From CAVVIH01 sp963748295 (GTDB lineage: Bacteria > Acidobacteriota > Vicinamibacteria > Vicinamibacterales > 2-12-FULL-66-21), in the NCBI GenBank assembly GCA_963748295.1, contig CAVVIH010000002.1, positions 62,001 to 126,000 of the forward strand: a stretch of DNA of 64,000 nt, written 5' to 3'. Made by a program: the position numbers and the translations under genes. Positions 19,408 through 31,148 of the stretch are shown piece by piece. The notes beneath the pieces were generated by a model. The model did not search any database, was not told the origin of the DNA, and worked only from the letters and a program-made list of their open reading frames with translations. The stretch's first letter is position 1. Each line of letters opens with the position of its first letter.

Positions 19408-19440
19408 AAAAGCCGGCCGGGGATGTTCTCCCGGCCGGCC
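19405..19440 (-). terminator. Intrinsic terminator of the groES-groEL operon
   Basis: The hairpin GCCGGCCGGG / CCCGGCCGGC (19412-19438) is followed, when read on the minus strand, by six T residues (AAAAAA at 19406-19411 on the plus strand). It therefore ends groEL transcription and could also work, less well, for the converging hydrolase gene. Confidence 0.85.
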
Positions 19441-19463
19441 AATTCACAATTCACAATTCGCAA

Positions 19464-19465
<2 letters not shown>
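19441..19465. repeat. Short word repeat, AATTCACAATTC type
   Basis: Three consecutive near-identical units (AATTCAC, AATTCAC, AATTCGC) fill the space between the terminator and the groEL stop codon. Confidence 0.55.
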
Positions 19466-21447
<1,982 letters not shown>

Positions 21448-21535
21448 ACGTGTTTGCTCCTGGTAGCGCGGCGCGCCGGCGCCGACGGAAAACCTTAGGA
21501 AAAGGACGTGTGGCGGGGCGCGGACTGCCTGTGGC

Positions 21536-21562
21536 TTAGCAATCGGCCCGGCCAACTGCTAA
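21536..21562 (-). promoter_or_regulatory. Degenerate CIRCE operator (HrcA site)
   Basis: TTAGCAATC-N9-AACTGCTAA has the exact 9-9-9 geometry of CIRCE (consensus TTAGCACTC-N9-GAGTGCTAA); the outer six bases of each arm are perfect and three inner positions differ. It overlaps the -10 box and transcript start of the groES promoter, as expected for an HrcA repressor site. hrcA itself is not in the window. Confidence 0.75.
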
Positions 21563-21589
21563 TTGTATAGGGCCGGGCGGGCTTGTCAA
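21562..21589 (-). promoter_or_regulatory. Sigma-70 promoter of groES-groEL
   Basis: On the minus strand a consensus TTGACA (21589-21584) is followed after 16 bases by TACAAT (21567-21562). The transcript would begin near 21555 inside the CIRCE-like dyad and give a leader of about 110 bases. Confidence 0.75.
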
Positions 21590-21613
21590 GCAGTCCCTGG
21601 TGTCGACTGCTAA

Positions 21614-21702
21614 CCCTTCGACTCGCTGCGCTCGCTCAGGGCAGGCCCCGTCGGCTCGTTCAGGGCAGGCCCTTCGGCTCGCTTTCGCTCGCTCAGGGCA
21701 GG
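21614..21702. repeat. Tandem dispersed repeat, CTTCGACTCGC...CTCAGGGCAGGC
   Basis: Three consecutive copies, each ending CAGGGCAGGC, with starts CTTCGACTCGC, GTCGGCTCG and CTTCGGCTCGC. The array fills the space between the groE promoter and the stop codon of the Fis-like gene. Single or double relatives lie at 7879-7935 and 10128-10205. Confidence 0.75.
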
Positions 21703-21912
21703 CTAGAGGGACCGTTTGATGCGGTATTCGCCCATTTTCCGGGCGACCGTGTTCCGGTGCAGGCCGAGCAGCTCGGCGGCGTCGCCGACGCTGCCCTTGG
21801 AGCGCTGGAGCGCGCGGGTGATGAACACCTTCTCGAACTCGCGCCGCGCGTCCTCGTCCAGCACGCCCTTGTCCAGCAGGTCCTGTACGAGCTTCTCCAG
21901 TTGGTCCCGCAC
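21703..21912 (-). CDS. Stand-alone Fis-type helix-turn-helix protein
   Basis: A 69-residue protein made of an N-terminal helical part (MRDQLEKLVQDLLDKGVLDED) and a C-terminal Fis/HTH_8 domain (RSKGSVGDAAELLGLHRNTV, then ARKMGEYRIKR) like that ending NtrC-family regulators, but with no receiver or AAA+ domain. It starts with GTG seven bases from the purC stop and shares its operon. DNA binding is inferred from the domain. Small Fis-like proteins of this size occur in acidobacteria and proteobacteria; the target is unknown. Confidence 0.8.
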   Translation of the reverse strand: MRDQLEKLVQDLLDKGVLDEDARREFEKVFITRALQRSKGSVGDAAELLGLHRNTVARKMGEYRIKRSL

Positions 21913-21918
21913 GCGCGC

Positions 21919-22821
21919 CTACTGAAGCTCGCGGTTGGAGAGAAGTCGATACGCCTCGACGTATTTCTCGCGCGTGCGGCCGACGACTTCATCCGGCAGT
22001 GAAGGGACCGGCGGCTGCTTGTTCCAGCGGATCTGTTCGAGATAGTCGCGAACGTACTGTTTGTCGAAGCTCGCCTGGCCGCGTCCTGGCTCGTACTGCG
22101 CCTTCGGCCAGAACCGCGAGGAATCGGGCGTGAGCACCTCGTCGATCAGCACCAGTTCGTCCTGATCGCCGGCGAGGCCGAATTCGAACTTCGTGTCGGC
22201 GATGATGATGCCTTTCGACTCGGCATGCGCGACGCCGCGCGCGTAGATCTTCAGTGTGAGGTCCTTCAGCCGCTCCACCAGCTCGCGGCCGACGATGCGG
22301 CCGGCTTCCTCTTCGCTGATGTTGACGTCGTGGCCGCTCTCCGCCTTGGTCGCAGGCGTGAAGATCGGTTCGGGGAGCCGATCCGATTCGCGCAGCCCGC
22401 GCGGCAGCTCGATGCCGCAGACGCTGCCGGTCTGCTGGTAATCCTTCCAGCCGGAGCCCGACAGATATCCGCGGGCGACGCATTCGATCGGGATCGGTTC
22501 GGTGCGGCGGACCAGCATCGACCGGCCGCGCAGCACTTCGGCGTCGCGGCGCGCCGCCTCGGGATACGTCGCGGCGTCCCACGAGATCATGTGATGCGGC
22601 ACGATGTCGCCCATCCGCTCGAACCAGAACGCGGAGAGCTGCGTGAGCACTTTGCCTTTGTCCGGAATCCCCGAGCCGAGAACGTAGTCGAACGCGGAGA
22701 TGCGATCGGTGGCGACGATCAGCAGGTCGTGGCCGATCGCGTAGACGTCGCGCACCTTGCCGCGCCGATGCAGTTCGAGCCCTTGAAGCGCGGTTTCGAG
22801 CAGAGGAGGACTGGATATCAA
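21919..22821 (-). CDS. purC: Phosphoribosylaminoimidazole-succinocarboxamide synthase
   Basis: SAICAR synthase joins aspartate to CAIR with ATP in de novo purine synthesis. The protein has HRRGKVRDVYAIGHDLLIVATDR at the N terminus (ATP-site motif KVRDVY), IPIECVARGYLSGSGWKDY and ADTKFEFGLAGDQDELVLIDE. I use TTG 22821, which has GAGG six bases upstream and gives 300 residues, the family norm; the frame is open to another TTG at 22872. No other pur genes are nearby. Confidence 0.93.
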   Translation of the reverse strand: MISSPPLLETALQGLELHRRGKVRDVYAIGHDLLIVATDRISAFDYVLGSGIPDKGKVLTQLSAFWFERMGDIVPHHMISWDAATYPEAARRDAEVLRGRSMLVRRTEPIPIECVARGYLSGSGWKDYQQTGSVCGIELPRGLRESDRLPEPIFTPATKAESGHDVNISEEEAGRIVGRELVERLKDLTLKIYARGVAHAESKGIIIADTKFEFGLAGDQDELVLIDEVLTPDSSRFWPKAQYEPGRGQASFDKQYVRDYLEQIRWNKQPPVPSLPDEVVGRTREKYVEAYRLLSNRELQ

Positions 22822-22888
22822 GTTGGCCTCGCGGAAGAACGTGAGCTTACTCGCCGCTGCGGGCGGAGTCAATGCGAACGCGCCGCTC

Positions 22889-24029
22889 TCAGCGGTTTTC
22901 GGCCGCGGCAGGAAGGCTGAGCCGGATTTCCGCGCGGCTGTTGCGCACGGTGATCACCGGGCCGCCGCCATTCACTTTTCCCGACGCGCGCTGTTCGTGC
23001 TCCGCCGGCGCGTCCTTGAACTCGATCGCTTTCTTCAAATCGTCCGGCAGGACGATCTCGCCGTTGCTGGCCACCGCATCGAGCGTGTAGCCGCTCGACG
23101 GCGGCACGATCTCGATCCGTTCGTTGCTGTTGAAGATCGAGAGCGGCGCCGCCTGATCGAGCGTGACGCTGATCTCGGCGTCGCGTCCCTCGATCCGCGC
23201 TTCTGTGCGGAGGCCGCGCAGCACGAGCTTTCCTCCGTTCGCGACGATGCGCAGCGCGTCGCGGGTCTTGTCGAGACGTTCGAGCACGACGTCCGCCGAG
23301 AGCGTCTCGACTTCGACCGGCCCGATCAGGTCGCCGCAGCGAATGTCACCGGATTGCACCTGCAGCACCGTCTCACCCTTGACCCTGGAGAGCTCGACGT
23401 CGCTGCCCCGCGTGTTCAGCCGGACCGGGCCCACGTCTTCGACGGTCAGCTTGCCGCCGCGATGCGTGATGTTCACGCGTCCCGGAATCTTCCGGACGGT
23501 CGCTTCGCCGCGTGCCATGTCGTGCTGCACGGAGGCGACGTTCGACACCTCCAGCCGTCCCGTCGTTTCGACGAACTGGACGCGCATGCTCGACGGGACC
23601 CGGAGGGTGAGTCGTGCACGCTGTTGGCCGGGGTCGGGGTAGGCTGATCGTGACGAGCATGGCCGGGCCCGCGGGTTCCACCTTGAGCTTCGTCTCCGCC
23701 GCCAGCGTCTTGGCCTGGGCGTCGTCGTATCCGTTCGACCAGACGAACAGCTCGGAGGCGATGTCGGCGCGATCCTCGCCGACGATGGTGATTTGGGCGG
23801 TCCGGACGTTCACGCGGAGCTCGGAGACGCCGGCGGGGAGGGCATGAGACGCCGTCGTGGTCATCTCGGTCGACGCCTGGTTTCCGCGGACTTCGCGGCG
23901 GATGTTGTCCACCAGCTTGCCGAACGCGAAACGGGCGCCGCCGTCGGCCCGCTCCGGCGCCGTGGCCACATAAACCACCGTGGCCAGGAGCGTGAACCCG
24001 ACGATCAGCAGTAACTCACGTTTTCCCAT
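22889..24029 (-). CDS. DUF4097-like exported protein, one frameshift
   Basis: A membrane-anchored or exported protein with an N-terminal hydrophobic segment (ELLLIVGFTLLATVVYVATA) and a long beta-helix-like domain of repeated short strands (GRLEVSNVASVQHD, GKLTVEDVGPVRLNTRG, GDIRCGDLIGPVEVETLSAD), the pattern of DUF4097/putative auto-transporter-adhesin-like domains. The reading frame is broken at a run of four G (23636-23639, plus strand); removing one base joins VTISLP to the second part and gives 379 residues. Function unknown. It ends 68 bases before the chosen purC start. Confidence 0.75.
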
Positions 24030-24144
24030 AGACTTGGCGCGCTTTTCCGTAGTAGAGTTTCAGAGCATCCCCGGGTTCCAGAAACTGGCGGCGACAGGTG
24101 GATGAGGTTACATCCATACGAGCCCGTTCAGGAACCAACCACGC

Positions 24145-25250
24145 ATGCGGTCGAGACTACGTACCGTCCTGATTCTCCTGCTCACGCTTGGGTTGCTGGG
24201 TTATTTTCTCCGCGGCGCGGACATGCACGAAGTCTGGGCGGAGACCCGGCGGGCGAATGCCGGGGATCTGCTGCTCGCGCTCGTCGCGACCGCGTCCACA
24301 TATCTGCTGCGGGCGCTGCGGTGGCAATACCTGCTGGCGCCGATTGGCACCACGCATTTCGTCACCGCCTTTCGAACCACCGTTATCGGATTTGCCGCCA
24401 GCGCCCTGTTGCCCGCGCGCGCCGGTGAGGTGATTCGGCCCTATCTGCTCGCCCGGCGCGAGCGCCTCAGCGCCACCGCCGCGTTCGCCACGATCATCCT
24501 CGAGCGCCTGCTGGATCTCGTGACGGTCCTGCTTCTCTTCGCGGCGTTCGTGTTCCTCGGCGCCGCCGGCGTCCTCTCCGATGATCCGGGCCTGCTCGCA
24601 CAGGTGAAATTCGGCGGCGCGGTGGCCGCCGTCGGATCGCTCGTCGCGTTCGCCGTGCTGTTTGCGCTGGCCGGCCACCCCGAGCGTCTCGGCCGCCTCG
24701 CCCTGAGCATCGAACGAGTGCTGCCGGCGGCGTTGGCCCGGACGGTTGCCCGTTTCGTGGAGACCTTTGCCCAGGGGCTCGCGGTGATGCGCCAGCCGGC
24801 ACGCCTGGTTGCCTCGCTGGCCCTGTCGTTTCCGCTGTGGATCTCGATTGCGGCGGGGATCTGGCTGACCTCGCGGGCATTCCATATTACGTTCCCCTTC
24901 AGCGCTTCGTTCCTGGTCATGGCCATGCTGACCGTCGGCGTCGCGGTGCCGACGCCGGGCGCGATCGGCGGCTTCCACACGTTCTTTCAGATCGCCGTCC
25001 AGACCTTTTTCGGCGCGCCGCACGACAGGGCGGTGGGAGCGGCGATCGTGCTGCACGCGATTTCATTCGTCCCTGTGACCATTCTCGGGCTCATCTTCAT
25101 GGTGGGCGAGGGCCTGACCCTTGCGGGCGTGCAGCGACTCGCGAAAACCGCGGCGCCGGATGCTGCCGGCCCGCCACCCGAGCCGTTGAGCCCGGATATC
25201 GTCGAGCGCCGCCACAGCATGGGAGAACCGGTCAGAGCGGATGGCCGGCA

Positions 25251-25254
<4 letters not shown>
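24145..25254 (+). CDS. Flippase-like membrane protein (LPG-synthase TM/UPF0104 family)
   Basis: A 369-residue integral membrane protein with about eight spans of the lysylphosphatidylglycerol-synthase transmembrane (AglD/UPF0104) family. Diagnostic segments are [35 protein letters not shown] (the conserved P-R-GE motif) and [18 protein letters not shown] [17 protein letters not shown] near residue 275. Homologues include glycan or lipid flippases; the substrate here is unknown. The stop overlaps the nrdR start (ATGA). Confidence 0.88.
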
Positions 25255-25709
<455 letters not shown>

Positions 25710-25711
25710 CG

Positions 25712-26246
25712 ATGCCGCGCCTCCGCGCCCTCGCGGCGCTCGTCATCGTCTTCGTGCTGCATGCATCCCTGGCTGCGCAGACCATCCAGGTCACCCCGCT
25801 CACCCGCGACGACCGCGTGCTGGTGTCGTTCAAGCTGTCCAACGTGTTCACCGACGACGTCCGTACGGCGATTCACAGCGGGGTCACGATCACCTTCGCC
25901 TACGACGTCCAGCTGCGCCGCGGCGCGACCCTCTGGCTCGACCGCACGATTGAAGCCTCGACCGTGACCGCCACCATCAAGTACGACCCGGTGACGCGCA
26001 AGTACCTCGTCACGCGGACGGCGGACGGACGGCTGGACCGCGTCGAAACGCTCGATCGTGAGGACGTCGCGCGCGGGTGGCTGACCGAATTCGAAAGGCT
26101 CCCGCTCTTCAGCAGCCGGTCGCTCGAGGCCAACGCCGAGTACCTACGTGCGGGTCCGGGCGCACACGTCGCCGCGCAACGCCGCCTTCGTGTGGCCGTG
26201 GGGCAGCGATATCGCGGGCCTCGCCAAGTTCACGTTCATCAAGTAG
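25712..26246 (+). CDS. DUF4390-like exported protein, one frameshift
   Basis: A 177-residue exported protein with a signal peptide (LRALAALVIVFVLHASLAAQ) and a DUF4390-like domain (VTPLTRDDRVLVSFKLSNVF, GVTITFAYDVQLRR). The frame is lost by an extra C in GAGTACCTACGTG (26143-26144); reading past it gives the typical ending YVRVRAHTSPRNAAFVWPWG...KFTFIK. DUF4390 genes often sit directly before ntrY-like kinases, as here, so the product may act with that sensor. Confidence 0.8.
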
Positions 26247-26319
26247 CACGTCGCACGTTGAGCACGTGGCACGTGACAAGTTGCACGTCGCACGTCAGCA
26301 CGTAGCACGTCGCACGTAG
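26247..26319. repeat. Word-repeat array, GCACGTAGCACGT type (left copy)
   Basis: Nine or so GCACGT words, some as CACGTG, fill the spacer before ntrY. The segment GCACGTGACAAG (26269-26280) is exactly repeated in inverted orientation at 30192-30203, so this array and the one after ntrX form a pair of inverted repeats around the two genes. Confidence 0.8.
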
Positions 26320-26325
26320 TAATTC

Positions 26326-28629
26326 ATGGCTCGTGTTTCCGAAGCTGCCCGTGCATCCGTTGGGCCTCCCGCGCTCGAGGCCGCGCCGGAACGCCGCCCG
26401 TTTCGCGACAACCCGCGCCTGATCCTGCTCGGGATCTTCGTGCTGCTTGCGGCGCTGGTGGCGATGCTCAAGCTCGCGGACCAGTCCACCGAGCTGCAGC
26501 CGGACTTCCTCACGGAAGTCGTGCTGTATGCGCTCTCCGCCGCGGACCTCACCCTCGTCGTCGCGCTCGCCTTCGTCCTCGCCCGGAACATCGTCAAGCT
26601 CGTGGTCGAACGGCGGCGGGGCCTGCCGTTCTCCCGCTTCCGCGCGAAGCTCGTGCTCGCGATGCTCGGCTTGACGATCGTGCCCTCGCTGCTCGTGCTC
26701 ATCGTCGGCGGCGAGCTGATTCGCAGCAGCACCGAGCGCTGGTTCAGCCAGGAAGTCGATGACGTGCTCAGCTCGGCGACGCAGATCGCCGGGGACTATT
26801 ACGGCGAGCGACAGAGCCGGCTGGCCGGCCATGCCTCGCGGATCGCGCGCGAGCTGCCGGCCCCGTCGCTGCAGAACGGCGATGCGGACGCCGTGCAGCG
26901 GGCCATCGGCGCGGAGGTGCGTCAGGGCCGCGTCGGCCTTGTCGAAGTGTATCGGCTGGTGGACGCCAACGGACGACGGGACGTGGTGCCCGTCACGGCG
27001 GTGCAGGCGTCGAGCCTGCCGCTGGGGCAGGTGCGCGCGTCGGCCGATCGCCTGGCAGCCAAGGTCGCGGCCGGCGCGAGTGACGACGCCGCGGTCGAGG
27101 CGCTCCAGGATGGCGGTGAGCTCGTGCGCGCGGGCGCGCTGGTGCGGGGTCCCGGCGGGCAGCCGGTCGGCGTGGTGATCGCCAGCGATTACCTCTCTGG
27201 CGAAGTGGCGATGCATTCGCGGCGCATTCGCGATGCCTCCGAGGGGTACAACAAGCTCAGGGTCGTGCAGCGTCCGCTGCAGGGCGTCTATCTCTCCGTG
27301 TTCCTGATCATGACGCTCATGATTCTCGTGAGCGCGACCTGGACCGGCCTCTATCTCGCCAAGCGGATTACCCGTCCCGTTCAGCGGCTCGCGGCCGGCG
27401 CGCGCGAAATCGGCGCGGGTCATCTCGATCATCGCATCGAGCCGGAAACGCGGGACGAGTTCGGCTCGCTCGTCGAGGCGTTCAACACGATGGCGGGAGA
27501 GCTCGCGGCAAGCCAGAGGAAACTCGAACGTTCCCGGGTGGATCTCGAACGCAAGAACGTCGAGCTCGACGATCGCCGCCGCTACATCGAGACCGTGCTC
27601 GAACGCATCGCGACCGGCGTCGTCTCGCTCGGCGCCGACGGCCGCATCGAAACGATGAACGGCGCGGCGCTGCGGCTGCTCGAGGTCGACCGGTCGGTGG
27701 TGGGCTCTCCGGTCGACGAGGTGTTCCAGCGGCCCGACCTGCGTCCGCTCGAGTCCATCCTGCGCCACACGCGTCCGGGTTCGAGCGGCGCCGGGGCCCA
27801 GGAAATCGCCATCGCCCGCGAGGGCCGCGAGCTGCATCTGGCCGCCGCGGCAACGCCGCTGACGGGTGAAGACGGCAGCTTCGCCGGCGCGGTGGTCGTG
27901 TTCGACGATGTGACGCCGCTGATCAGGACGCAGCGGGTGGCGGCATGGCGGGACGTGGCGCGGCGGCTCGCGCACGAAATCAAGAACCCGCTGACACCGA
28001 TTCAGCTCTGCGCCGAGCGAATCCGGCGGCATTTCATGTCCTCGCCGCCGCCGTTGCGCGAGCTGGTGGACGAGTGCACCGCGACGATTACCGGCGAGGT
28101 CGAATCGCTGAAGGCGCTCGTCGACGAGTTCGCGCAGTTCGCGCGGATGCCGGCGCCGCGCACGGTGCCGTCGGACCTCAACGGCGTGCTGACCGACACG
28201 CTCGCGCTTTACAACGGCCTGTTCCGCGAGATCCAGATCGAGCGCCGTTTCGCGGAGACGCTGCCGCCGGTCCGGGTGGACGTCGAACAGATGCGCCGCG
28301 TCGTCATCAACCTGGTCGACAACGCCGTGGAAGCGCTGGGCGGCAGCCAGGCGACCCTCCGTCCCAGCGGCGAGTCCCCGACGATCGTCGTCGAAACGCG
28401 CCAGGATCGAGTGAACGGCGTCGCCCGAGTCCGGGTCTCGGACAACGGCCCCGGCATCCCGCCGGGCGATCGCGACAAACTGTTCATGCCGTACTATTCG
28501 ACCAAGCGCCGCGGCAGCGGCCTCGGCCTGGCGATCGTCCGCCGGATCGTCGCCGAGCACGGCGGCAGCATCGAAGTGGAAGACAATAAGCCGGTGGGCA
28601 CGACTTTTACCATCGAGTTGCCCACTTGA
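26326..28629 (+). CDS. ntrY: NtrY-type sensor histidine kinase
   Basis: A 767-residue membrane sensor kinase. Three N-terminal spans (about 37-56, 66-92, 106-127), a periplasmic/extracytoplasmic sensor region (about 128-320), a further span (about 322-345), HAMP (about 340-395), PAS (about 420-530), a dimerisation/phosphoacceptor helix AHEIKNPLTPIQLCAERI (His about 549) and an ATPase domain with NLVDNAVEAL, DNGPGIPPGD and RGSGLGLAIV. The architecture is that of NtrY, which in proteobacteria responds to nitrogen or redox signals. The ntrX partner follows after a repeat spacer. Confidence 0.93.
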   Translation: MARVSEAARASVGPPALEAAPERRPFRDNPRLILLGIFVLLAALVAMLKLADQSTELQPDFLTEVVLYALSAADLTLVVALAFVLARNIVKLVVERRRGLPFSRFRAKLVLAMLGLTIVPSLLVLIVGGELIRSSTERWFSQEVDDVLSSATQIAGDYYGERQSRLAGHASRIARELPAPSLQNGDADAVQRAIGAEVRQGRVGLVEVYRLVDANGRRDVVPVTAVQASSLPLGQVRASADRLAAKVAAGASDDAAVEALQDGGELVRAGALVRGPGGQPVGVVIASDYLSGEVAMHSRRIRDASEGYNKLRVVQRPLQGVYLSVFLIMTLMILVSATWTGLYLAKRITRPVQRLAAGAREIGAGHLDHRIEPETRDEFGSLVEAFNTMAGELAASQRKLERSRVDLERKNVELDDRRRYIETVLERIATGVVSLGADGRIETMNGAALRLLEVDRSVVGSPVDEVFQRPDLRPLESILRHTRPGSSGAGAQEIAIAREGRELHLAAAATPLTGEDGSFAGAVVVFDDVTPLIRTQRVAAWRDVARRLAHEIKNPLTPIQLCAERIRRHFMSSPPPLRELVDECTATITGEVESLKALVDEFAQFARMPAPRTVPSDLNGVLTDTLALYNGLFREIQIERRFAETLPPVRVDVEQMRRVVINLVDNAVEALGGSQATLRPSGESPTIVVETRQDRVNGVARVRVSDNGPGIPPGDRDKLFMPYYSTKRRGSGLGLAIVRRIVAEHGGSIEVEDNKPVGTTFTIELPT

Positions 28630-28631
28630 TC

Positions 28632-28771
28632 GATTGCGGATTGCAGATTGCACATTGCAGACTGGGGATTGTTGATTGTTGATTGCAGCATTGGGTGGTC
28701 GATCGAACAATCCGCAATCGCGCAACTCTGCAATCCCCAGTCTGCACTCTGCAACCTGCAATCCGCAATTA
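28632..28771. repeat. Long fold-back word repeat, GATTGCGGATTGC type
   Basis: The spacer between ntrY and ntrX is a long imperfect palindrome. The left arm (28633-28671) and the reverse complement of the right arm (28731-28769) agree at 36 of 39 positions without gaps; both contain ATTGCGGATTGCAG and TGCAGACTGGGGATTG. The loop is about 59 bases and contains further GATTG words. Confidence 0.88.
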
Positions 28772-28781
28772 GACAAGCTTC

Positions 28782-30158
<1,377 letters not shown>

Positions 30159-30217
30159 CACGTGCACGACGTGCTTACGTGCTACGTGCGGCTTGTCACG
30201 TGCTACGTGCTACGTGC
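30159..30217. repeat. Word-repeat array, ACGTGCTACGTGC type (right copy)
   Basis: ACGTGCT words fill the spacer after ntrX and run into the last codons of ftcD, whose stop codon (30210-30212) lies in the array. The array is the inverted counterpart of the one at 26247-26319; CTTGTCACGTGC (30192-30203) is the exact reverse complement of 26269-26280. Confidence 0.8.
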
Positions 30218-31106
30218 TCCGCAGCTTGTTCTCCAGAACCTGCTCGGAGCCAAACCGTTCGAGCTGCAGATAGAAGCCTGCAGCATCGATCAGCGCCGCT
30301 GACGGGACGAGCCCCACGATTTCGCTTTCGAGAACCGATACGCCATAGCGCTCTGCTTCGCGCTTGACGATTTCGAAGACGCGGAAGATCGGCGTCTTCT
30401 GATAGTTCGTCAGGTTCATCGACACCTGCGCGAGGTTGCGATCCTCGAGCTTGATCCCCATCGCCTTCACGTAGCGGAGGCCTCCGCTGCTGTGGCGGAT
30501 GGCGGCGGCAATCTTCTTCGCGACCTCCACGCGATCGGTGTTGAGGTTGATGTTGTAGGCGATGAGCGGCATCCGCGCGCCGATGACGCTCGCACCGGCA
30601 GAGGGGTGCGGCTGGCCCGGACCGAAGTCGGGGGCCCAATCCTTCGACGACATCTTCGCCGCAAGCCCCTCGAACTCTCCGCGCCTGATGTCCTCGAGGT
30701 TCTTCCGCAGCGGGTTCGCGGACGCTTCCTCATAAAGGAACACCGGAATGCCGAACTGGCTGGCGACCGCGGCGCCCGCGTCTTTCGCCAGGCGGACGCA
30801 GTCCTCCATGGTCGCCCCTTCGATCGGCACGAACGGGACGACGTCGACCGCGCCGAGCCTCGGGTGCTCGCCCGTGTGGGTTCGGAGGTCGATCGCGGCG
30901 GCCGCTTCTTTGAAGAGCGCCAGCGTCGCGAGCTTGAGCGGCTCGTAATCGCCAACCAGGGTGAAGACGGAGCGGTTGTGGGACGCGTCGGAAGAGTAGT
31001 CGAGGAGGCGGACGCCGGACGTCTTGCGGATCACGTCAGCGAAGCGCTCGACGACCTCGGGCCGCCGGCCTTCGCTGACGTTCGGTATGGATTCGATGAT
31101 CGCCAT
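30210..31106 (-). CDS. ftcD: Glutamate formimidoyltransferase
   Basis: This enzyme transfers the formimino group of N-formimino-L-glutamate, a product of histidine breakdown, to tetrahydrofolate. The 298-residue protein has only the transferase domain (IPNVSEGRRPEVVERFAD, HTGEHPRLGAVDVVPFVPI, DFGPGQPHPSAGASVIGAR); the cyclodeaminase domain of the bifunctional enzyme is absent. ATG 31106 begins the family sequence and is adjacent to a perfect 8-bp hairpin. The C-terminal codons are formed by a word-repeat array, so the tail may differ from relatives. No hut genes are near. Confidence 0.92.
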   Translation of the reverse strand: MAIIESIPNVSEGRRPEVVERFADVIRKTSGVRLLDYSSDASHNRSVFTLVGDYEPLKLATLALFKEAAAAIDLRTHTGEHPRLGAVDVVPFVPIEGATMEDCVRLAKDAGAAVASQFGIPVFLYEEASANPLRKNLEDIRRGEFEGLAAKMSSKDWAPDFGPGQPHPSAGASVIGARMPLIAYNINLNTDRVEVAKKIAAAIRHSSGGLRYVKAMGIKLEDRNLAQVSMNLTNYQKTPIFRVFEIVKREAERYGVSVLESEIVGLVPSAALIDAAGFYLQLERFGSEQVLENKLRST

Positions 31107-31128
31107 GCACGTGACTTTTATCACGTGC
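31107..31128 (-). promoter_or_regulatory. Perfect CACGTG hairpin at the ftcD start
   Basis: GCACGTGA and TCACGTGC arms flank a six-base loop immediately before the ftcD ATG on the minus strand. No ribosome site is visible; the hairpin occupies its place. The word CACGTG is the same as in the arrays around ntrY-ntrX. Confidence 0.55.
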
Positions 31129-31148
31129 AGGCGATCACGTCACGACGA

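Noticed and set aside
26239..28776. 845-residue minus-strand open frame across ntrY
   Set aside because: Antisense shadow that runs through both word-repeat arrays and has no domain or ribosome site.
30210..31106. Bifunctional formiminotransferase-cyclodeaminase
   Set aside because: The protein ends at 298 residues; there is no cyclodeaminase domain.
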